Assembly: GCF_021353265.1 (NCBI RefSeq)
Contig: NZ_JAJTWU010000009.1
Location: forward strand, 186,001 to 250,000
DNA length: 64,000 nt
Direction of reading: 5' to 3'
From: Pelomonas cellulosilytica
Lineage (GTDB): Bacteria; Pseudomonadota; Gammaproteobacteria; Burkholderiales; Burkholderiaceae_C
In this document: positions 11,534-20,047 of the stretch, in pieces
How the letters are laid out: each line of letters opens with the position of its first letter
Numbering within the stretch: the first letter of the stretch is position 1
Position numbers and translations under genes: made by a program
Notes under the pieces: model-generated
The model's input: only the letters and a program-made list of their open reading frames with translations
What the model was told of the DNA's origin: nothing
Databases searched by the model: none

Positions 11534-11610
11534 TGGCAGGGGAGGAAGGACTCGAACCCTCGCATGTCGGAATCAAAATCCGATGCCTTAACCAACTTGG
11601 CGACTCCCCT
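11534..11610 (-). tRNA. tRNA-Gln (anticodon TTG)
   Basis: A 77-nt cloverleaf on the minus strand. The acceptor stem AGGGGAG pairs with CTCCCCT, followed by G and an encoded CCA. The anticodon stem TCGGA/TCCGA encloses loop TTTTGAT, giving anticodon TTG (Gln, CAA/CAG). The T-arm contains GTTCGAGTC. Its place between ispE and prs is the normal betaproteobacterial arrangement. Confidence 0.97.
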
Positions 11611-11650
11611 ACACAGGACCCGGCCTGGCGGCCGAACCCTTGAAACCTTG

Positions 11651-12547
11651 TCAGTCGGCCCAGCCCGCGAGCGGGTGTTGCGCCAAACTGCGGCAAATTC
11701 GACCGGTCCACCCTTCAGGTTGCGCCTGAAGCAATGTCGCCAGGGACTGGTCGTCCTTGCCATCTCTCCCGTCCTCGCCGAGTACCGAGAACACCGCCGC
11801 GCCCGAGCCCGTCATCCGGGCGTTGCCGAATTGACTCGACAACAGCGCAACCGCGTCTCGCACTTCACCGCTGATCTCCTCGGCTGCCGGCTGGAGGTCA
11901 TTGCGACCAAAGCCTGCGACAAGTTTTTCTGCAGTTCCTGCTAGGGCGGGAAAGCCCGCGACTATAGCCAAGTTTTCGGACCTTGCCAAGAGATTGCTCG
12001 AAAAGATCTCCTTGGTCGCCAGACCGGCCGGGCCCTTGATGACCGCGAAGCGCTGCGCGGGCAGGCGCAGCGGGTGCAGGATCTCGCCGATGCCCTCGAC
12101 GAAGGCCGGGCCGCCGCCGAGGAAGAACGGCACATCGGCGCCCAGTTTGAGCCCCAGGTCCAGCAACCGCTGCAGCGGCAGGCGCAGGTCCCACAGGCGG
12201 TTCAGCCCGAGCAGCGTGGTCGCCGCGTCGGACGAGCCGCCGCCCATGCCGGCGCCCGCCGGCAGGCGCTTGTCGAGGTGGATGTCGACGCCGAGCGTGC
12301 AGCCGGTCTCCTGCTGCAGCAGCCGCGCGGCGCGCAGGCAGAGGTCGTCCGCTGGCAGGTCGTGGCCGCCGTGCACGTCGTGCCGGTGCAGTTGGCCGTC
12401 ACTGCGCATCTCGACGTGAAGCGTGTCGGCCCAGTCGATCAGTACGAAGAGCGACTGCAGCAGGTGGTAGCCGTCCGGCCGCTTGCCGACGACGTGCAGG
12501 AACAGATTGAGCTTGGCCGGTGCGGCCAGGTCGTACAGCGCCTTCAC
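11651..12547 (-). CDS. ispE: 4-diphosphocytidyl-2-C-methyl-D-erythritol kinase
   Basis: GHMP-family kinase of the MEP isoprenoid pathway; it phosphorylates the 2-hydroxyl of CDP-methylerythritol with ATP. 298 aa, slightly longer than the usual 285. N-terminal PAKLNLFLHVVGKRPDGYHLL is the substrate-binding motif, and PAGAGMGGGSSDAA near residue 95 is the glycine-rich ATP loop. The C-terminal motif MTGSGAAVFSVLG is also present. The start overlaps the lolB stop by 4 nt (ATGA), so lolB and ispE are translationally coupled, as in many Betaproteobacteria. tRNA-Gln and prs follow on the same strand. Confidence 0.97.
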   Translation of the reverse strand: MKALYDLAAPAKLNLFLHVVGKRPDGYHLLQSLFVLIDWADTLHVEMRSDGQLHRHDVHGGHDLPADDLCLRAARLLQQETGCTLGVDIHLDKRLPAGAGMGGGSSDAATTLLGLNRLWDLRLPLQRLLDLGLKLGADVPFFLGGGPAFVEGIGEILHPLRLPAQRFAVIKGPAGLATKEIFSSNLLARSENLAIVAGFPALAGTAEKLVAGFGRNDLQPAAEEISGEVRDAVALLSSQFGNARMTGSGAAVFSVLGEDGRDGKDDQSLATLLQAQPEGWTGRICRSLAQHPLAGWAD

Positions 12548-13056
12548 GAGCCTTCGTCCAGCTTGGCGCGCAGCGTCACGGTAGGCTCGGTCACGCGCGT
12601 GGCGACGAGGCTGGGCAGCCGCGGTTCGATGCGCCAGCCGAGCTGCTCGAAGCCGGTTTCCGTCTTGTGGTGCGGGGCCGCGGGCCAGGGCCGCGCCCGC
12701 AGCCAGTCGAACAGCGCCGCGACCGGCACGGTCTCGCCCAGCATCTCGCGGGTCAGCGCATCGAGGTTGTCGAAGCGGCGCTGCTCGCCGGGAGTCTCCA
12801 GCGTGGCCTCGCCGGCCTGCCAGTGGGCCCGGGCCACCAGCGCGCCCAGCGGCGAGGTCAGCTCAAGGCGGCCGGCGTCGGCGTTGCCGAACAGCTCGAA
12901 GCTGGCCGCGCCTCCGGTTCCACGGCGGTGCACGTCGCCGGCCACGGTCACGCTGAGCCGGCCACTAAGGCGGGCCTCACCGGCGTCAACAGTCGCCTTG
13001 GGCAGTTGTGCGCAGCCGGCCAGTGCCAGCGCGAGAAGGATGGCCGCCAGCCTCAC
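12544..13056 (-). CDS. lolB: Outer-membrane lipoprotein insertion protein LolB
   Basis: Receives lipoproteins from LolA and inserts them in the inner leaflet of the outer membrane. 170 aa, a little shorter than E. coli LolB. The signal peptide is MRLAAILLALALAGC, with the lipobox Cys at residue 15, so it is itself a lipoprotein. The mature part shows the LolB beta-sheet pattern (RLSGRLSVTVAG, ASFELFGN, RLELTSPLGALVARAHW). Identification is strengthened by the conserved neighbour ispE. Its start overlaps the stop of the upstream TPR gene by 4 nt, making a three-gene coupled unit. Confidence 0.9.
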   Translation of the reverse strand: MRLAAILLALALAGCAQLPKATVDAGEARLSGRLSVTVAGDVHRRGTGGAASFELFGNADAGRLELTSPLGALVARAHWQAGEATLETPGEQRRFDNLDALTREMLGETVPVAALFDWLRARPWPAAPHHKTETGFEQLGWRIEPRLPSLVATRVTEPTVTLRAKLDEGS

Positions 13057-14804
13057 AGCTTCACCTTCAGTCGTTCCAGTGCCTCGCGCAGGGCTTCATT
13101 GCCCGGGTCTCGGCGCGCGGCTTCGGCGAACACGCGCCGCGCCTCGTCCTGCTCGCCGCTGGCCCACAGCACCTCGCCGAGGTGCGCAGCGATCTCAGCG
13201 TCGGGGCGCCCCGCGTGCGCCTGCTTCAGCAGCCGCGTGGCCTCCGGTAGGTTGCCTAGGCGGAACTCCACCCAGCCCAGGCTGTCGACGATGAAGGGCT
13301 CGCCGGGCGCCAGCTTCAGCGCGAACTCAATGAGCTGCTTGGCTTCGGCCAACCGCACGTTGCGTTCGGCCAGCGAATAGCCCAGCGCGTTGTAGGCGTG
13401 ATGGTGGTCGGGCTTCGCCTGGATGACGCGGCGCAGCAGCGCTTCCATCTCGTCGAAGCGGCCCAGCTTCTCGCTCATCATGGCCTGCTCGTAGACGAGG
13501 TCCGGGTCGTCCGGGAAGCGCTCGGCCGCGGCCTTCAGCGCTTCGAAGGCGCCCACGTAGTCCTGCTGCTCGCGCAGCAGCTGTGCGCCGGCCAGCAGCG
13601 AGGCGCGCGCATCGGCGTCACTGGCGTCGGCGGCCGGCTGCAGAAGCTTGCGGCCCTCCGCGAGCTTGCCCTGGCGGGCCAGCAGGCTGGCGCGGCGGTA
13701 GCGCACGTCCAGCCCTGCGCCATCGACGTTCTGTAGCGCCGCCTCGGCGGCCTTCAGGTCGCCGCGTTGCTCGGCAGCCTGCGACAGCAGCAGCCAGGCG
13801 CTCTGGCGGCCGTCGGCGCGGGCCTTGATCTCGGCGTCGGTACCCGCGGCGGGCACGTCCAGGCGTTTCAGGCCCTCGCGCAATGCGGCCTCGGCAGCGG
13901 GCAGCTGCTTGAGCTCCAGCTCCAGTGCGCCGAGCGCGAGCCAGACGGCCGGGTTGTCCGGCGTCGCCTCGGTCAGCGCGCGGAACTCGCGCATCGCGTC
14001 GCCCGGGCGCTGCGCCTTCACGAGCGCGCGGGCATAGGCCTGGCGCAGCGCATGCTGGTCCGGCTTGCGCTGCAGCCGCTCGGTGACGAGAGCCTCGGCG
14101 CGGGGCTCCGTGGGCATCAGGTCCAGCGCGATCTGCATCGCGTCGTCGCCGTCGGGCAGCGCGGCGTCCAGCTGGCGGATGGCGGTCAGCGCCCGGTTGT
14201 TGTCGCCGGCGGCCATGGCCAGCCGGGCTTCGGCAAAGAGGGCGGCGGCCTTGGTGTCTCCGGTCTGCGCCTTCAGGACCGGCCCGAGGGCCGCCAGCAC
14301 CGCCTTCGGGTCGGACGCCCGCTGGAACAGCCGCGGCAGCGCGGCGATCAGGCCGGGGCGCTGCGCGGCTGGCGACACGCGCAGCAGTGTCGTCAGCGGC
14401 TTGGGCACCTCGGCCGGTTTGTTCAGCAGGGCCAGCAGTTGCACGACCGTCTGGTGCGCCTCGGCCGAGGCAGGCACCGTGTCGCCCCAGGCCCGCGCGG
14501 CCTGCAGCGCCTGGTCGCCGGCGCGGGCCTGCAGCGCGATGTTGACGACGCGCTTGAACAGAGCCTCGTCTCCGGTGCGCTGGGCGGCGTCCAGCAGCAC
14601 CTGGAAGGCGACGCCGGCCTGGCCGTTGCTCAGCTCTAGCTCGCCAATCAGCAGTTGATAGAACAGAGGAGCGTCCATCGCCGAGCGCGTCGGCGGCTCG
14701 GCAGGGGCGGCCGGCGCAGCGTCTTCGGCATGGGCATGCAGGGCGGTCAGCAGGACGGCGGCGGCAACCGCGCGACCCAGCGCATGACGGTGGGGAAGGG
14801 GCAT
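13053..14804 (-). CDS. Exported tetratricopeptide-repeat protein
   Basis: 583 aa with an N-terminal signal peptide (MPLPHRHALGRAVAAAVLLTALHAHA). Almost the whole mature chain is TPR-like helical pairs, clearest in the C-terminal third: HHHAYNALGYSLAERN, PFIVDSLGWVEFRLGNLPEA and AEIAAHLGEVLWASGEQDEA. Proteins with this architecture directly upstream of lolB-ispE are widespread in Betaproteobacteria and are probably scaffolds in the periplasm or at the outer membrane. No enzymatic motif is seen. It heads the leftward unit with lolB and ispE (4-nt overlaps) and is divergent from mutM with only 39 nt between starts, so the two promoters overlap. Exact role unknown. Confidence 0.9.
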   Translation of the reverse strand: MPLPHRHALGRAVAAAVLLTALHAHAEDAAPAAPAEPPTRSAMDAPLFYQLLIGELELSNGQAGVAFQVLLDAAQRTGDEALFKRVVNIALQARAGDQALQAARAWGDTVPASAEAHQTVVQLLALLNKPAEVPKPLTTLLRVSPAAQRPGLIAALPRLFQRASDPKAVLAALGPVLKAQTGDTKAAALFAEARLAMAAGDNNRALTAIRQLDAALPDGDDAMQIALDLMPTEPRAEALVTERLQRKPDQHALRQAYARALVKAQRPGDAMREFRALTEATPDNPAVWLALGALELELKQLPAAEAALREGLKRLDVPAAGTDAEIKARADGRQSAWLLLSQAAEQRGDLKAAEAALQNVDGAGLDVRYRRASLLARQGKLAEGRKLLQPAADASDADARASLLAGAQLLREQQDYVGAFEALKAAAERFPDDPDLVYEQAMMSEKLGRFDEMEALLRRVIQAKPDHHHAYNALGYSLAERNVRLAEAKQLIEFALKLAPGEPFIVDSLGWVEFRLGNLPEATRLLKQAHAGRPDAEIAAHLGEVLWASGEQDEARRVFAEAARRDPGNEALREALERLKVKL

Positions 14805-14843
14805 CGGGACTCCAACAGCAGGCGCTGATTATGATTTCCGCCC

Positions 14844-15662
14844 ATGCCCGAGTTACCCGAAGTCGAAGTCACGCGCCGCAGCTTTGCCGGCGCCATCCAG
14901 GGGGCCCGGGTGACCGGCCTGCGTCTGGGTAAACCGCTGCGCTGGCCGCTCGGCGTGGACCCCGAAACGCTGCTCGGCACGCGCGTCGGCAGCGTGCAAA
15001 GGCGGGGTAAATATTTGTGGCTTCCGCTGGAAGGGGCCGGTGGACTGCTGATGCACCTGGGCATGTCGGGGTCGCTGGCCTTTCTCGACGCCACGCCCGC
15101 TGCCGGCGCTCATGACCACTTCGACCTGCACACCGACCGTGGTCTGCTGCGGCTGACCGACCCGCGCCGCTTCGGCGCCGTCGTGTGGGCCGCCGCGCTG
15201 GAGGCCGAGCCGGTGGCGACGCTGCTGGGCGGCCTGGGGCTGGAGCCTTTCGACGAACGCTTTGATGGCCTGCATCTGCATGCGGCGCTCAGCGGCCGGC
15301 GCGTGGCGATCAAGCAGGCGCTGCTGGCCGGTGACATCGTCGTCGGCGCCGGAAACATCTACGCCTGCGAGGCGCTGTTCATGGCCGGCATCGACCCGCG
15401 CCTGCCAGCCGGCAAGCTGAGCCGGCCGCGCGCCGACAAGCTGGCAACGGCCGTGCGCACGGTGCTGGGCCAGGCGCTGCAGGCCGGCGGCACGACGCTG
15501 CGCGACTTCCGCGACGCCCACGGCGTGGCTGGCAGCTTCCAGATGCAGGCCCAGGTCTATGGCCGCGAGGGCGAGCCCTGCCGGCGTTGCGGCACGCCCA
15601 TCCGGCGCATCGTGCAGGGCCAGCGATCCACATTCTTCTGCCCGTCATGCCAGAAGCGTTGA
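14844..15662 (+). CDS. mutM: Formamidopyrimidine-DNA glycosylase (Fpg/MutM)
   Basis: Base-excision repair enzyme that removes 8-oxoguanine and ring-opened purines and cleaves the abasic site. 272 aa, the standard length. The N-terminal MPELPEVE supplies the catalytic Pro (Schiff base) and Glu. RRGKYLWL carries the conserved beta-lyase lysine. The helix-two-turn-helix appears as [18 protein letters not shown]. The C-terminus is a four-cysteine zinc finger ([11 protein letters not shown] ... FFCPSCQKR). mutY overlaps its last 16 nt, so both halves of the GO repair system are co-transcribed. Confidence 0.98.
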   Translation: MPELPEVEVTRRSFAGAIQGARVTGLRLGKPLRWPLGVDPETLLGTRVGSVQRRGKYLWLPLEGAGGLLMHLGMSGSLAFLDATPAAGAHDHFDLHTDRGLLRLTDPRRFGAVVWAAALEAEPVATLLGGLGLEPFDERFDGLHLHAALSGRRVAIKQALLAGDIVVGAGNIYACEALFMAGIDPRLPAGKLSRPRADKLATAVRTVLGQALQAGGTTLRDFRDAHGVAGSFQMQAQVYGREGEPCRRCGTPIRRIVQGQRSTFFCPSCQKR

Positions 15663-16672
15663 CCGCCGGTCTCGAGGACTTCGGCCAGACCGTCGTCGCC
15701 TGGCAGCGCCAGCACGGCCGGAACACGCTGCCTTGGCAGAACACGCGCGACCCCTACCGCGTCTGGCTGTCGGAAATCATGCTTCAGCAGACCCAGGTCA
15801 GTACCGTACTGGGCTATTACGAGCGTTTCCTGGCCCGCTGGCCGCGCGTGACCGACCTGGCCGCAGCGACGCTGGACGAGGTGCTGGCGCAATGGGCCGG
15901 CCTGGGCTACTACAGCCGCGCACGCAACCTGCACGCCTGCGCCCGCACGGTTGCAGAGCAGCACGGCGGCGAGTTCCCGCGCACAGCGGCCGGCCTACAG
16001 ATGCTGCCGGGCATCGGCCGCTCGACGGCGGCGGCGATCGCGGCGTTCTGCTTCGGGGAGCGTGTCGCCATCCTGGACGGCAACGTCAAGCGCGTGCTGT
16101 CGCGCGTGCTGGCTTTCGACGGCGACCTCGCCAGCAGCGCTGCGGAGAAGCGGGTGTGGGACCACGCCACCGCCCTGCTGCCGCAGCAGCATGTGGACCG
16201 CTACACGCAGGGCCTGATGGACCTGGGCTCCGGCATCTGCACGGCGCGCTCGCCCAACTGCCTGTTGTGCCCCGTGCAGCCCATGTGCCGCGGCCAGCAG
16301 CAGGGCGACCCGGCGCGCTTCCCCGTCAAGACCAGGAAGCTCAAGCGCGGCCGACGCGAGAACTGGTGGCTGTGGGTGGAGCGCGGCGGCGAGGTGCTGC
16401 TGCAGCAGCGTCCGGCGACGGGTGTGTGGGCGGGGCTGTGGACGCTGCCGATGTTCGACGACGAAGCCGGTGCCCGTGCAGCGGCGCCAGGTGCTGCGCT
16501 GGAAACGCTACCGCGCATCGAGCATGCGCTGACGCATTTCGACTGGGTGTTGCACACGCTGCGCGCCGACGCGCCAGGCGCCGAAGCGCCCGCGGGCGTC
16601 TGGGTCGCGCGGGAGCAGCTGGCGCGTTACGCGCTGCCCGCGCCGCTGAAGAAGATGATCGAGGAAGGTTGA
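15647..16672 (+). CDS. mutY: A/G-specific adenine DNA glycosylase MutY
   Basis: Removes adenine mispaired with 8-oxoguanine. 341 aa from ATG 15647; the open frame begins earlier but the extra residues do not match the family, so this start within the end of mutM is chosen. Catalytic region [12 protein letters not shown], helix-hairpin-helix [13 protein letters not shown], and a [4Fe-4S] cluster motif with spacing C-x6-C-x2-C-x5-C ([19 protein letters not shown]). The C-terminal NUDIX-like domain that recognises 8-oxoG begins around residue 230 ([17 protein letters not shown]). It works with the overlapping mutM gene. Confidence 0.97.
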   Translation: MPEALTAGLEDFGQTVVAWQRQHGRNTLPWQNTRDPYRVWLSEIMLQQTQVSTVLGYYERFLARWPRVTDLAAATLDEVLAQWAGLGYYSRARNLHACARTVAEQHGGEFPRTAAGLQMLPGIGRSTAAAIAAFCFGERVAILDGNVKRVLSRVLAFDGDLASSAAEKRVWDHATALLPQQHVDRYTQGLMDLGSGICTARSPNCLLCPVQPMCRGQQQGDPARFPVKTRKLKRGRRENWWLWVERGGEVLLQQRPATGVWAGLWTLPMFDDEAGARAAAPGAALETLPRIEHALTHFDWVLHTLRADAPGAEAPAGVWVAREQLARYALPAPLKKMIEEG

Positions 16673-16675
16673 AAC

Positions 16676-16978
16676 ATGCAGGCCCACATCAAGAGTGCTT
16701 TCGAGTACGCGGTCATCACCCTGCTGGCGCTGGGGCTGTGCCTGTGGCAGTTCGTCAGCAGCGCGCAGGCCGCCGAACCGCCCGCGGGCAAGCTGATCCT
16801 GCTGGCCCTGGGGTTGCTGGTGGCTGGCGCGATGCACTGCGTCTTCATGATGCAGCTGGTGCGGAGCACCGGACGTGCGTTTTGGCCGTGGCTTGTCGCC
16901 GTCGTCGTCTTCATGCCCATCGGCTCGGCCGTGCTGCTGGCCTTGCTGCTGGCGGAGACCGACGTCGTCGAGCGCTGA
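16676..16978 (+). CDS. Small integral membrane protein, unknown function
   Basis: 100 aa with three predicted membrane helices: AVITLLALGLCLWQF, LILLALGLLVAGAMHCVFM and PWLVAVVVFMPIGSAVLLALLL. It starts 3 nt after the mutY stop and is therefore probably co-transcribed with mutM-mutY. No recognisable domain. It meets pbpG convergently, with 13 nt between stops. Not recognised beyond 'small membrane protein'. Confidence 0.7.
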   Translation: MQAHIKSAFEYAVITLLALGLCLWQFVSSAQAAEPPAGKLILLALGLLVAGAMHCVFMMQLVRSTGRAFWPWLVAVVVFMPIGSAVLLALLLAETDVVER

Positions 16979-16991
16979 CGGCTGCGCCGCG

Positions 16992-17873
16992 TCAGGAGGC
17001 CTGGCGTGCCAGCGACTTGCGGATCAGCGCCGCATCGCGCAGCCGCTGCGCCGAGCCGTCCGCATCCAGCAGCACGACGGTGATGGGCCGCTTGCCGTTC
17101 AGGATGCGCATGGCCAGGCAGCGGCCGGCCTCCTCGGTGTAGCCCGTCTTCGACACGCGGATGTTCCAGCCCTTGGCGCCGACGAGGCGGTTGGTGTTGT
17201 GCAGCTCGCGTGGGCGCCCGTCCACGGGCACCTTGGCCTTCTTCGAGCTGGTGATGCGCTCGATCTCCGGATAGCGCGCCGCCGCGGCCGTGATGGCCGC
17301 CATCTCGCTGGCGGTGGACGTGTTGGCGGGCGACAGGCCAGTGGGCTCCGAGATGGACGTGCGGCTCAGCCCCAGCGCCTTCAGCTTGGCCTTGACGGCC
17401 TTCACGAAGGCCGATTCACCGCCGGGGAATGTGCGCGCCAGCGCCGACGCGGCGCGGTTCTCCGACTCCATCAGCGCCATCTCCAGCGCCGACTGGCGCG
17501 ACATCTGCGTGCCCACGCGCACGCGCGACTTGCTGTGTTTGAGCGTGTCGACATCGTCGTCGGTGATGCGCAGTTTCTCCGTCGGGTCCAGCTTCGCATC
17601 CAGCACGACCATGGCCGTTAGCAGCTTGGTCAGCGATGCGATGGGTACGACGGCATCGGCATCGCGCGACATCAGAACGCGGCCCGTCGCGTCATCGACG
17701 ACGACCACGTGCTTGGCGTTCACCGGCAGCTTCAGCTGCTCGGCTGCTGGCGCATCGGCTGCCTCGGCAGGGTCACTGCGTCGCGCGTGGGCGCTCAGGC
17801 TCGCCGCGGCGAGCAGCACGGCCGGCAGCAACAGCCTCCAACGCGCGGTCTTGTTAGCACTTCGAAGGCTCAT
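16992..17873 (-). CDS. pbpG: D-alanyl-D-alanine endopeptidase, peptidase S11 family (PBP7-like)
   Basis: Periplasmic low-molecular-weight penicillin-binding protein that cleaves peptidoglycan cross-links. 293 aa from ATG 17873, which gives a normal signal peptide (basic start, then LLLPAVLLAAASLSAHA). The active-site motifs are all present: SLTK (residues 80-83), SEN (137-139) and KTG (242-244). It lacks the C-terminal amphipathic anchor domain of PBP5, so PBP7 (endopeptidase) is the better match than DacA/DacC. The open frame continues upstream to 18179 but that part lacks family character. It is divergent from the substrate-binding-like gene at 18170. Confidence 0.92.
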   Translation of the reverse strand: MSLRSANKTARWRLLLPAVLLAAASLSAHARRSDPAEAADAPAAEQLKLPVNAKHVVVVDDATGRVLMSRDADAVVPIASLTKLLTAMVVLDAKLDPTEKLRITDDDVDTLKHSKSRVRVGTQMSRQSALEMALMESENRAASALARTFPGGESAFVKAVKAKLKALGLSRTSISEPTGLSPANTSTASEMAAITAAAARYPEIERITSSKKAKVPVDGRPRELHNTNRLVGAKGWNIRVSKTGYTEEAGRCLAMRILNGKRPITVVLLDADGSAQRLRDAALIRKSLARQAS

Positions 17874-18169
17874 GCCCCAACTCCGTTCTGGGTCGGCGCC
17901 GGGCAGGTCGCGCATGCTGCCGGGGCCGACAAGGTTCGTCACAGGCGCGGGCGGGGCCCGCGCGAGGCTGCGATTCTGCCGAGTCCGGTGTCCGCGGGTT
18001 TTGCAGCGGGCTTGCGCGCAGGCCGGGCGGGCCGATTGCCGGCGTCGACATCGTGAAATTGCACACCGGCCCGCAACCCGTCCGGCTGCCGTGCAACTTG
18101 CCGACGCGTCTTGCGTGACACACTCGGCCGCCCGCGCCGTTGCGAAGCAAGAAGGCCTGCCCAACCTCC

Positions 18170-19108
18170 ATGAGCCCACACCCGCCGCTGCTGGCTGCAG
18201 CCACGCGCCGCCAATGCCTGAAGCTCGGCCTGGCCGGACTGGCGGGTGTCGGCACGGTGCATGCGGATGACGTGCCCGTCATCCGCTACCCGGCTCGCCA
18301 GTCGCCACTGGATACCCGCTCGCAGGACCTGATCAGTCTGCTGGACGCCGCGCTGCGTCGCACCGAGGCGCAGTACGGGCCCGTGCGCCTGCAGCCGTCG
18401 GACGAGGTGCTGACCGAGTTGCGTCAGTTCGTCGAGCTCGATGCGGACCGCGGTGTTTTGCACGTCACCTGGGCCACGCCGTCCCAGGAGCGCCGCTCGC
18501 GGGCACGACCCGTGCTGTTCGATGTCCGGCGCGGGCTGCTGGGCATGCGGATCTCGCTGGTCGACGAACGACGCCTGCCGGAGCTGGCGCAGGTGACCGA
18601 CCTGCAGGGGCTGCGGCGGTTCACGTTGGGGCAGGGGCTGGGCTGGCCGGATGTGGAGGTGTTCCGCGCGAGCAGCCTGCAGGTCTTCACGGTGTCCGGC
18701 TATGAGAACCTGTTCCGTATGCTGCTGGCCGGCCGCTTCGACCTGTTTCCGCGCGGTGTCGGCGAGGTGTTCGACGAGTTCGATGCACGGCACCGTCTCA
18801 TGCCGAGGTTGGCCATCGAGCCCGGGCTGTTGCTGGTCTATCCCTACCCTTATTACTACTACTTCGCGCCCAGCCAGGAGGCGCTCGCGCGGCGTGTGGA
18901 AGAGGGGCTGCAGCTGATGAAGGCGGACGGGAGCTTCGACGCCCACCTGTGGCGCTTCCATGGTGCAGCGATCGAACGGGCCCGGCTGCGCGAGCGCCGC
19001 ACGCTGCATCTGCGCAATCCAAGCATCAGCGACGCGACGGCGCGCGAGGTGGAGAGCAATCTGGCCTCGTGGACGAAGCCGCCGCCCGCGCGCCGGCCGC
19101 GGCGCTGA
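18170..19108 (+). CDS. Exported solute-binding-like protein (type 2 periplasmic binding fold)
   Basis: 312 aa from ATG 18170. The N-terminus has a Tat-like signal (RRQCLKLGLAGLAG). The mature chain has features of the amino-acid-type periplasmic binding fold: the stretch SGYENLFRMLLAGRFDLFPRG near residue 180 is typical of domain 2, where the recognition helix lies. There are no ABC permease or ATPase genes nearby, and orphan members like this are common in Burkholderiales. It ends 15 nt from the convergent rapZ stop. Ligand unknown. The unusual run PYPYYYYF near residue 225 is a visible oddity. Confidence 0.75.
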   Translation: MSPHPPLLAAATRRQCLKLGLAGLAGVGTVHADDVPVIRYPARQSPLDTRSQDLISLLDAALRRTEAQYGPVRLQPSDEVLTELRQFVELDADRGVLHVTWATPSQERRSRARPVLFDVRRGLLGMRISLVDERRLPELAQVTDLQGLRRFTLGQGLGWPDVEVFRASSLQVFTVSGYENLFRMLLAGRFDLFPRGVGEVFDEFDARHRLMPRLAIEPGLLLVYPYPYYYYFAPSQEALARRVEEGLQLMKADGSFDAHLWRFHGAAIERARLRERRTLHLRNPSISDATAREVESNLASWTKPPPARRPRR

Positions 19109-19123
19109 GCCGCTTCGCCGCGT

Positions 19124-20047
19124 TCAGCGGGCGTCCAGCTCGCGGTGGCGCTTCAGCACGTGGCCATGGTGGCTGAATTGACGCGCCAGCATCTCGACGA
19201 GGTAGACCGAGCGGTGCTGACCACCGGTGCAGCCGATGGCGACGGTCAGGTAGCTGCGCTGGTCCGCCGCGAAGGCGGGCAGCCAGCGCGACAGGAAGCC
19301 GGCGATCTGGCCCATCATCATGCCGACTTCCGGCTGCGCGGCCAGGTAGGCCGCCACCGGTGCGTCACGGCCGGTAAAGGGCCGCAGCTCGCGGTCGTAG
19401 TAGGGGTTGGGCAGCACGCGCACGTCGAAGACGAAGTCCGCGTCGCTGGGCACGCCGTGCTTGAACGCGAAGCTCTCGAAGACGAGCGTCAGCTTGGTGC
19501 TGGCGTTCGGCCCCACCAGATCGCCCAGCCAGGCGCGCAACTGCGCCGCGCGCAGCTGGCTGGTGTCGATGACGGTGGATTCGGCCTTCAGCCCGCCCAG
19601 CAGCTCGCGCTCCAGCTGGATGGCGTCCAGCAGCAGCCGATGACTTTCCTCCGCGGTGCTGTCGCCGTCGAAGCCGCCGAAGCCGGTGTCGCGGTCCTGG
19701 CGCAGCGGGTGCGGTCGGCGGGTCTCGGAGAAGCGGCGCAGCAGCGCCTCGTTGCTGGCGTCCAGGAAGATCGACCGCACCGGCACGCCCCGGGCGCGCA
19801 GCTCCTTCAGCAGCGGCAGCATCAGCGGCAGCGAGCCGGCAGAGCGCACGTCCACCGCGATCGCCACGCGGCGCTCGCCGCGCTGCTGCTCCAGCTTCAG
19901 GAAGTCCAGCAGCAGCTCGGCGGGCAGGTTGTCCACGCAGAAGTAGCCGGCGTCCTCCAGCGCATGCATGGCTACTGATTTGCCGCCACCCGACATGCCG
20001 GTCAGCAGCACCACGTCGCCCTGCAGCTCCTGCTCGATGTTGCTCAT
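19124..20047 (-). CDS. rapZ: RNase adapter protein RapZ
   Basis: Nucleotide-binding adapter that in E. coli directs RNase E to the sRNA GlmZ and thereby controls GlcN6P synthesis; in other bacteria its role is less clear. 307 aa. Walker A loop [10 protein letters not shown] near residue 17. The C-terminal motif [17 protein letters not shown] near residue 272 is diagnostic. The start overlaps the recN stop by 4 nt. In many Betaproteobacteria rapZ lies close to hprK/PTS genes; here it is coupled to recN instead. Confidence 0.95.
   Translation of the reverse strand: MSNIEQELQGDVVLLTGMSGGGKSVAMHALEDAGYFCVDNLPAELLLDFLKLEQQRGERRVAIAVDVRSAGSLPLMLPLLKELRARGVPVRSIFLDASNEALLRRFSETRRPHPLRQDRDTGFGGFDGDSTAEESHRLLLDAIQLERELLGGLKAESTVIDTSQLRAAQLRAWLGDLVGPNASTKLTLVFESFAFKHGVPSDADFVFDVRVLPNPYYDRELRPFTGRDAPVAAYLAAQPEVGMMMGQIAGFLSRWLPAFAADQRSYLTVAIGCTGGQHRSVYLVEMLARQFSHHGHVLKRHRELDAR

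Noticed and set aside
17854..17873. TTAGCAC motif near the pbpG start, like half of a CIRCE operator
   Set aside because: The second half (GAGTGCTAA) is absent at the right spacing, so it is not an HrcA site.
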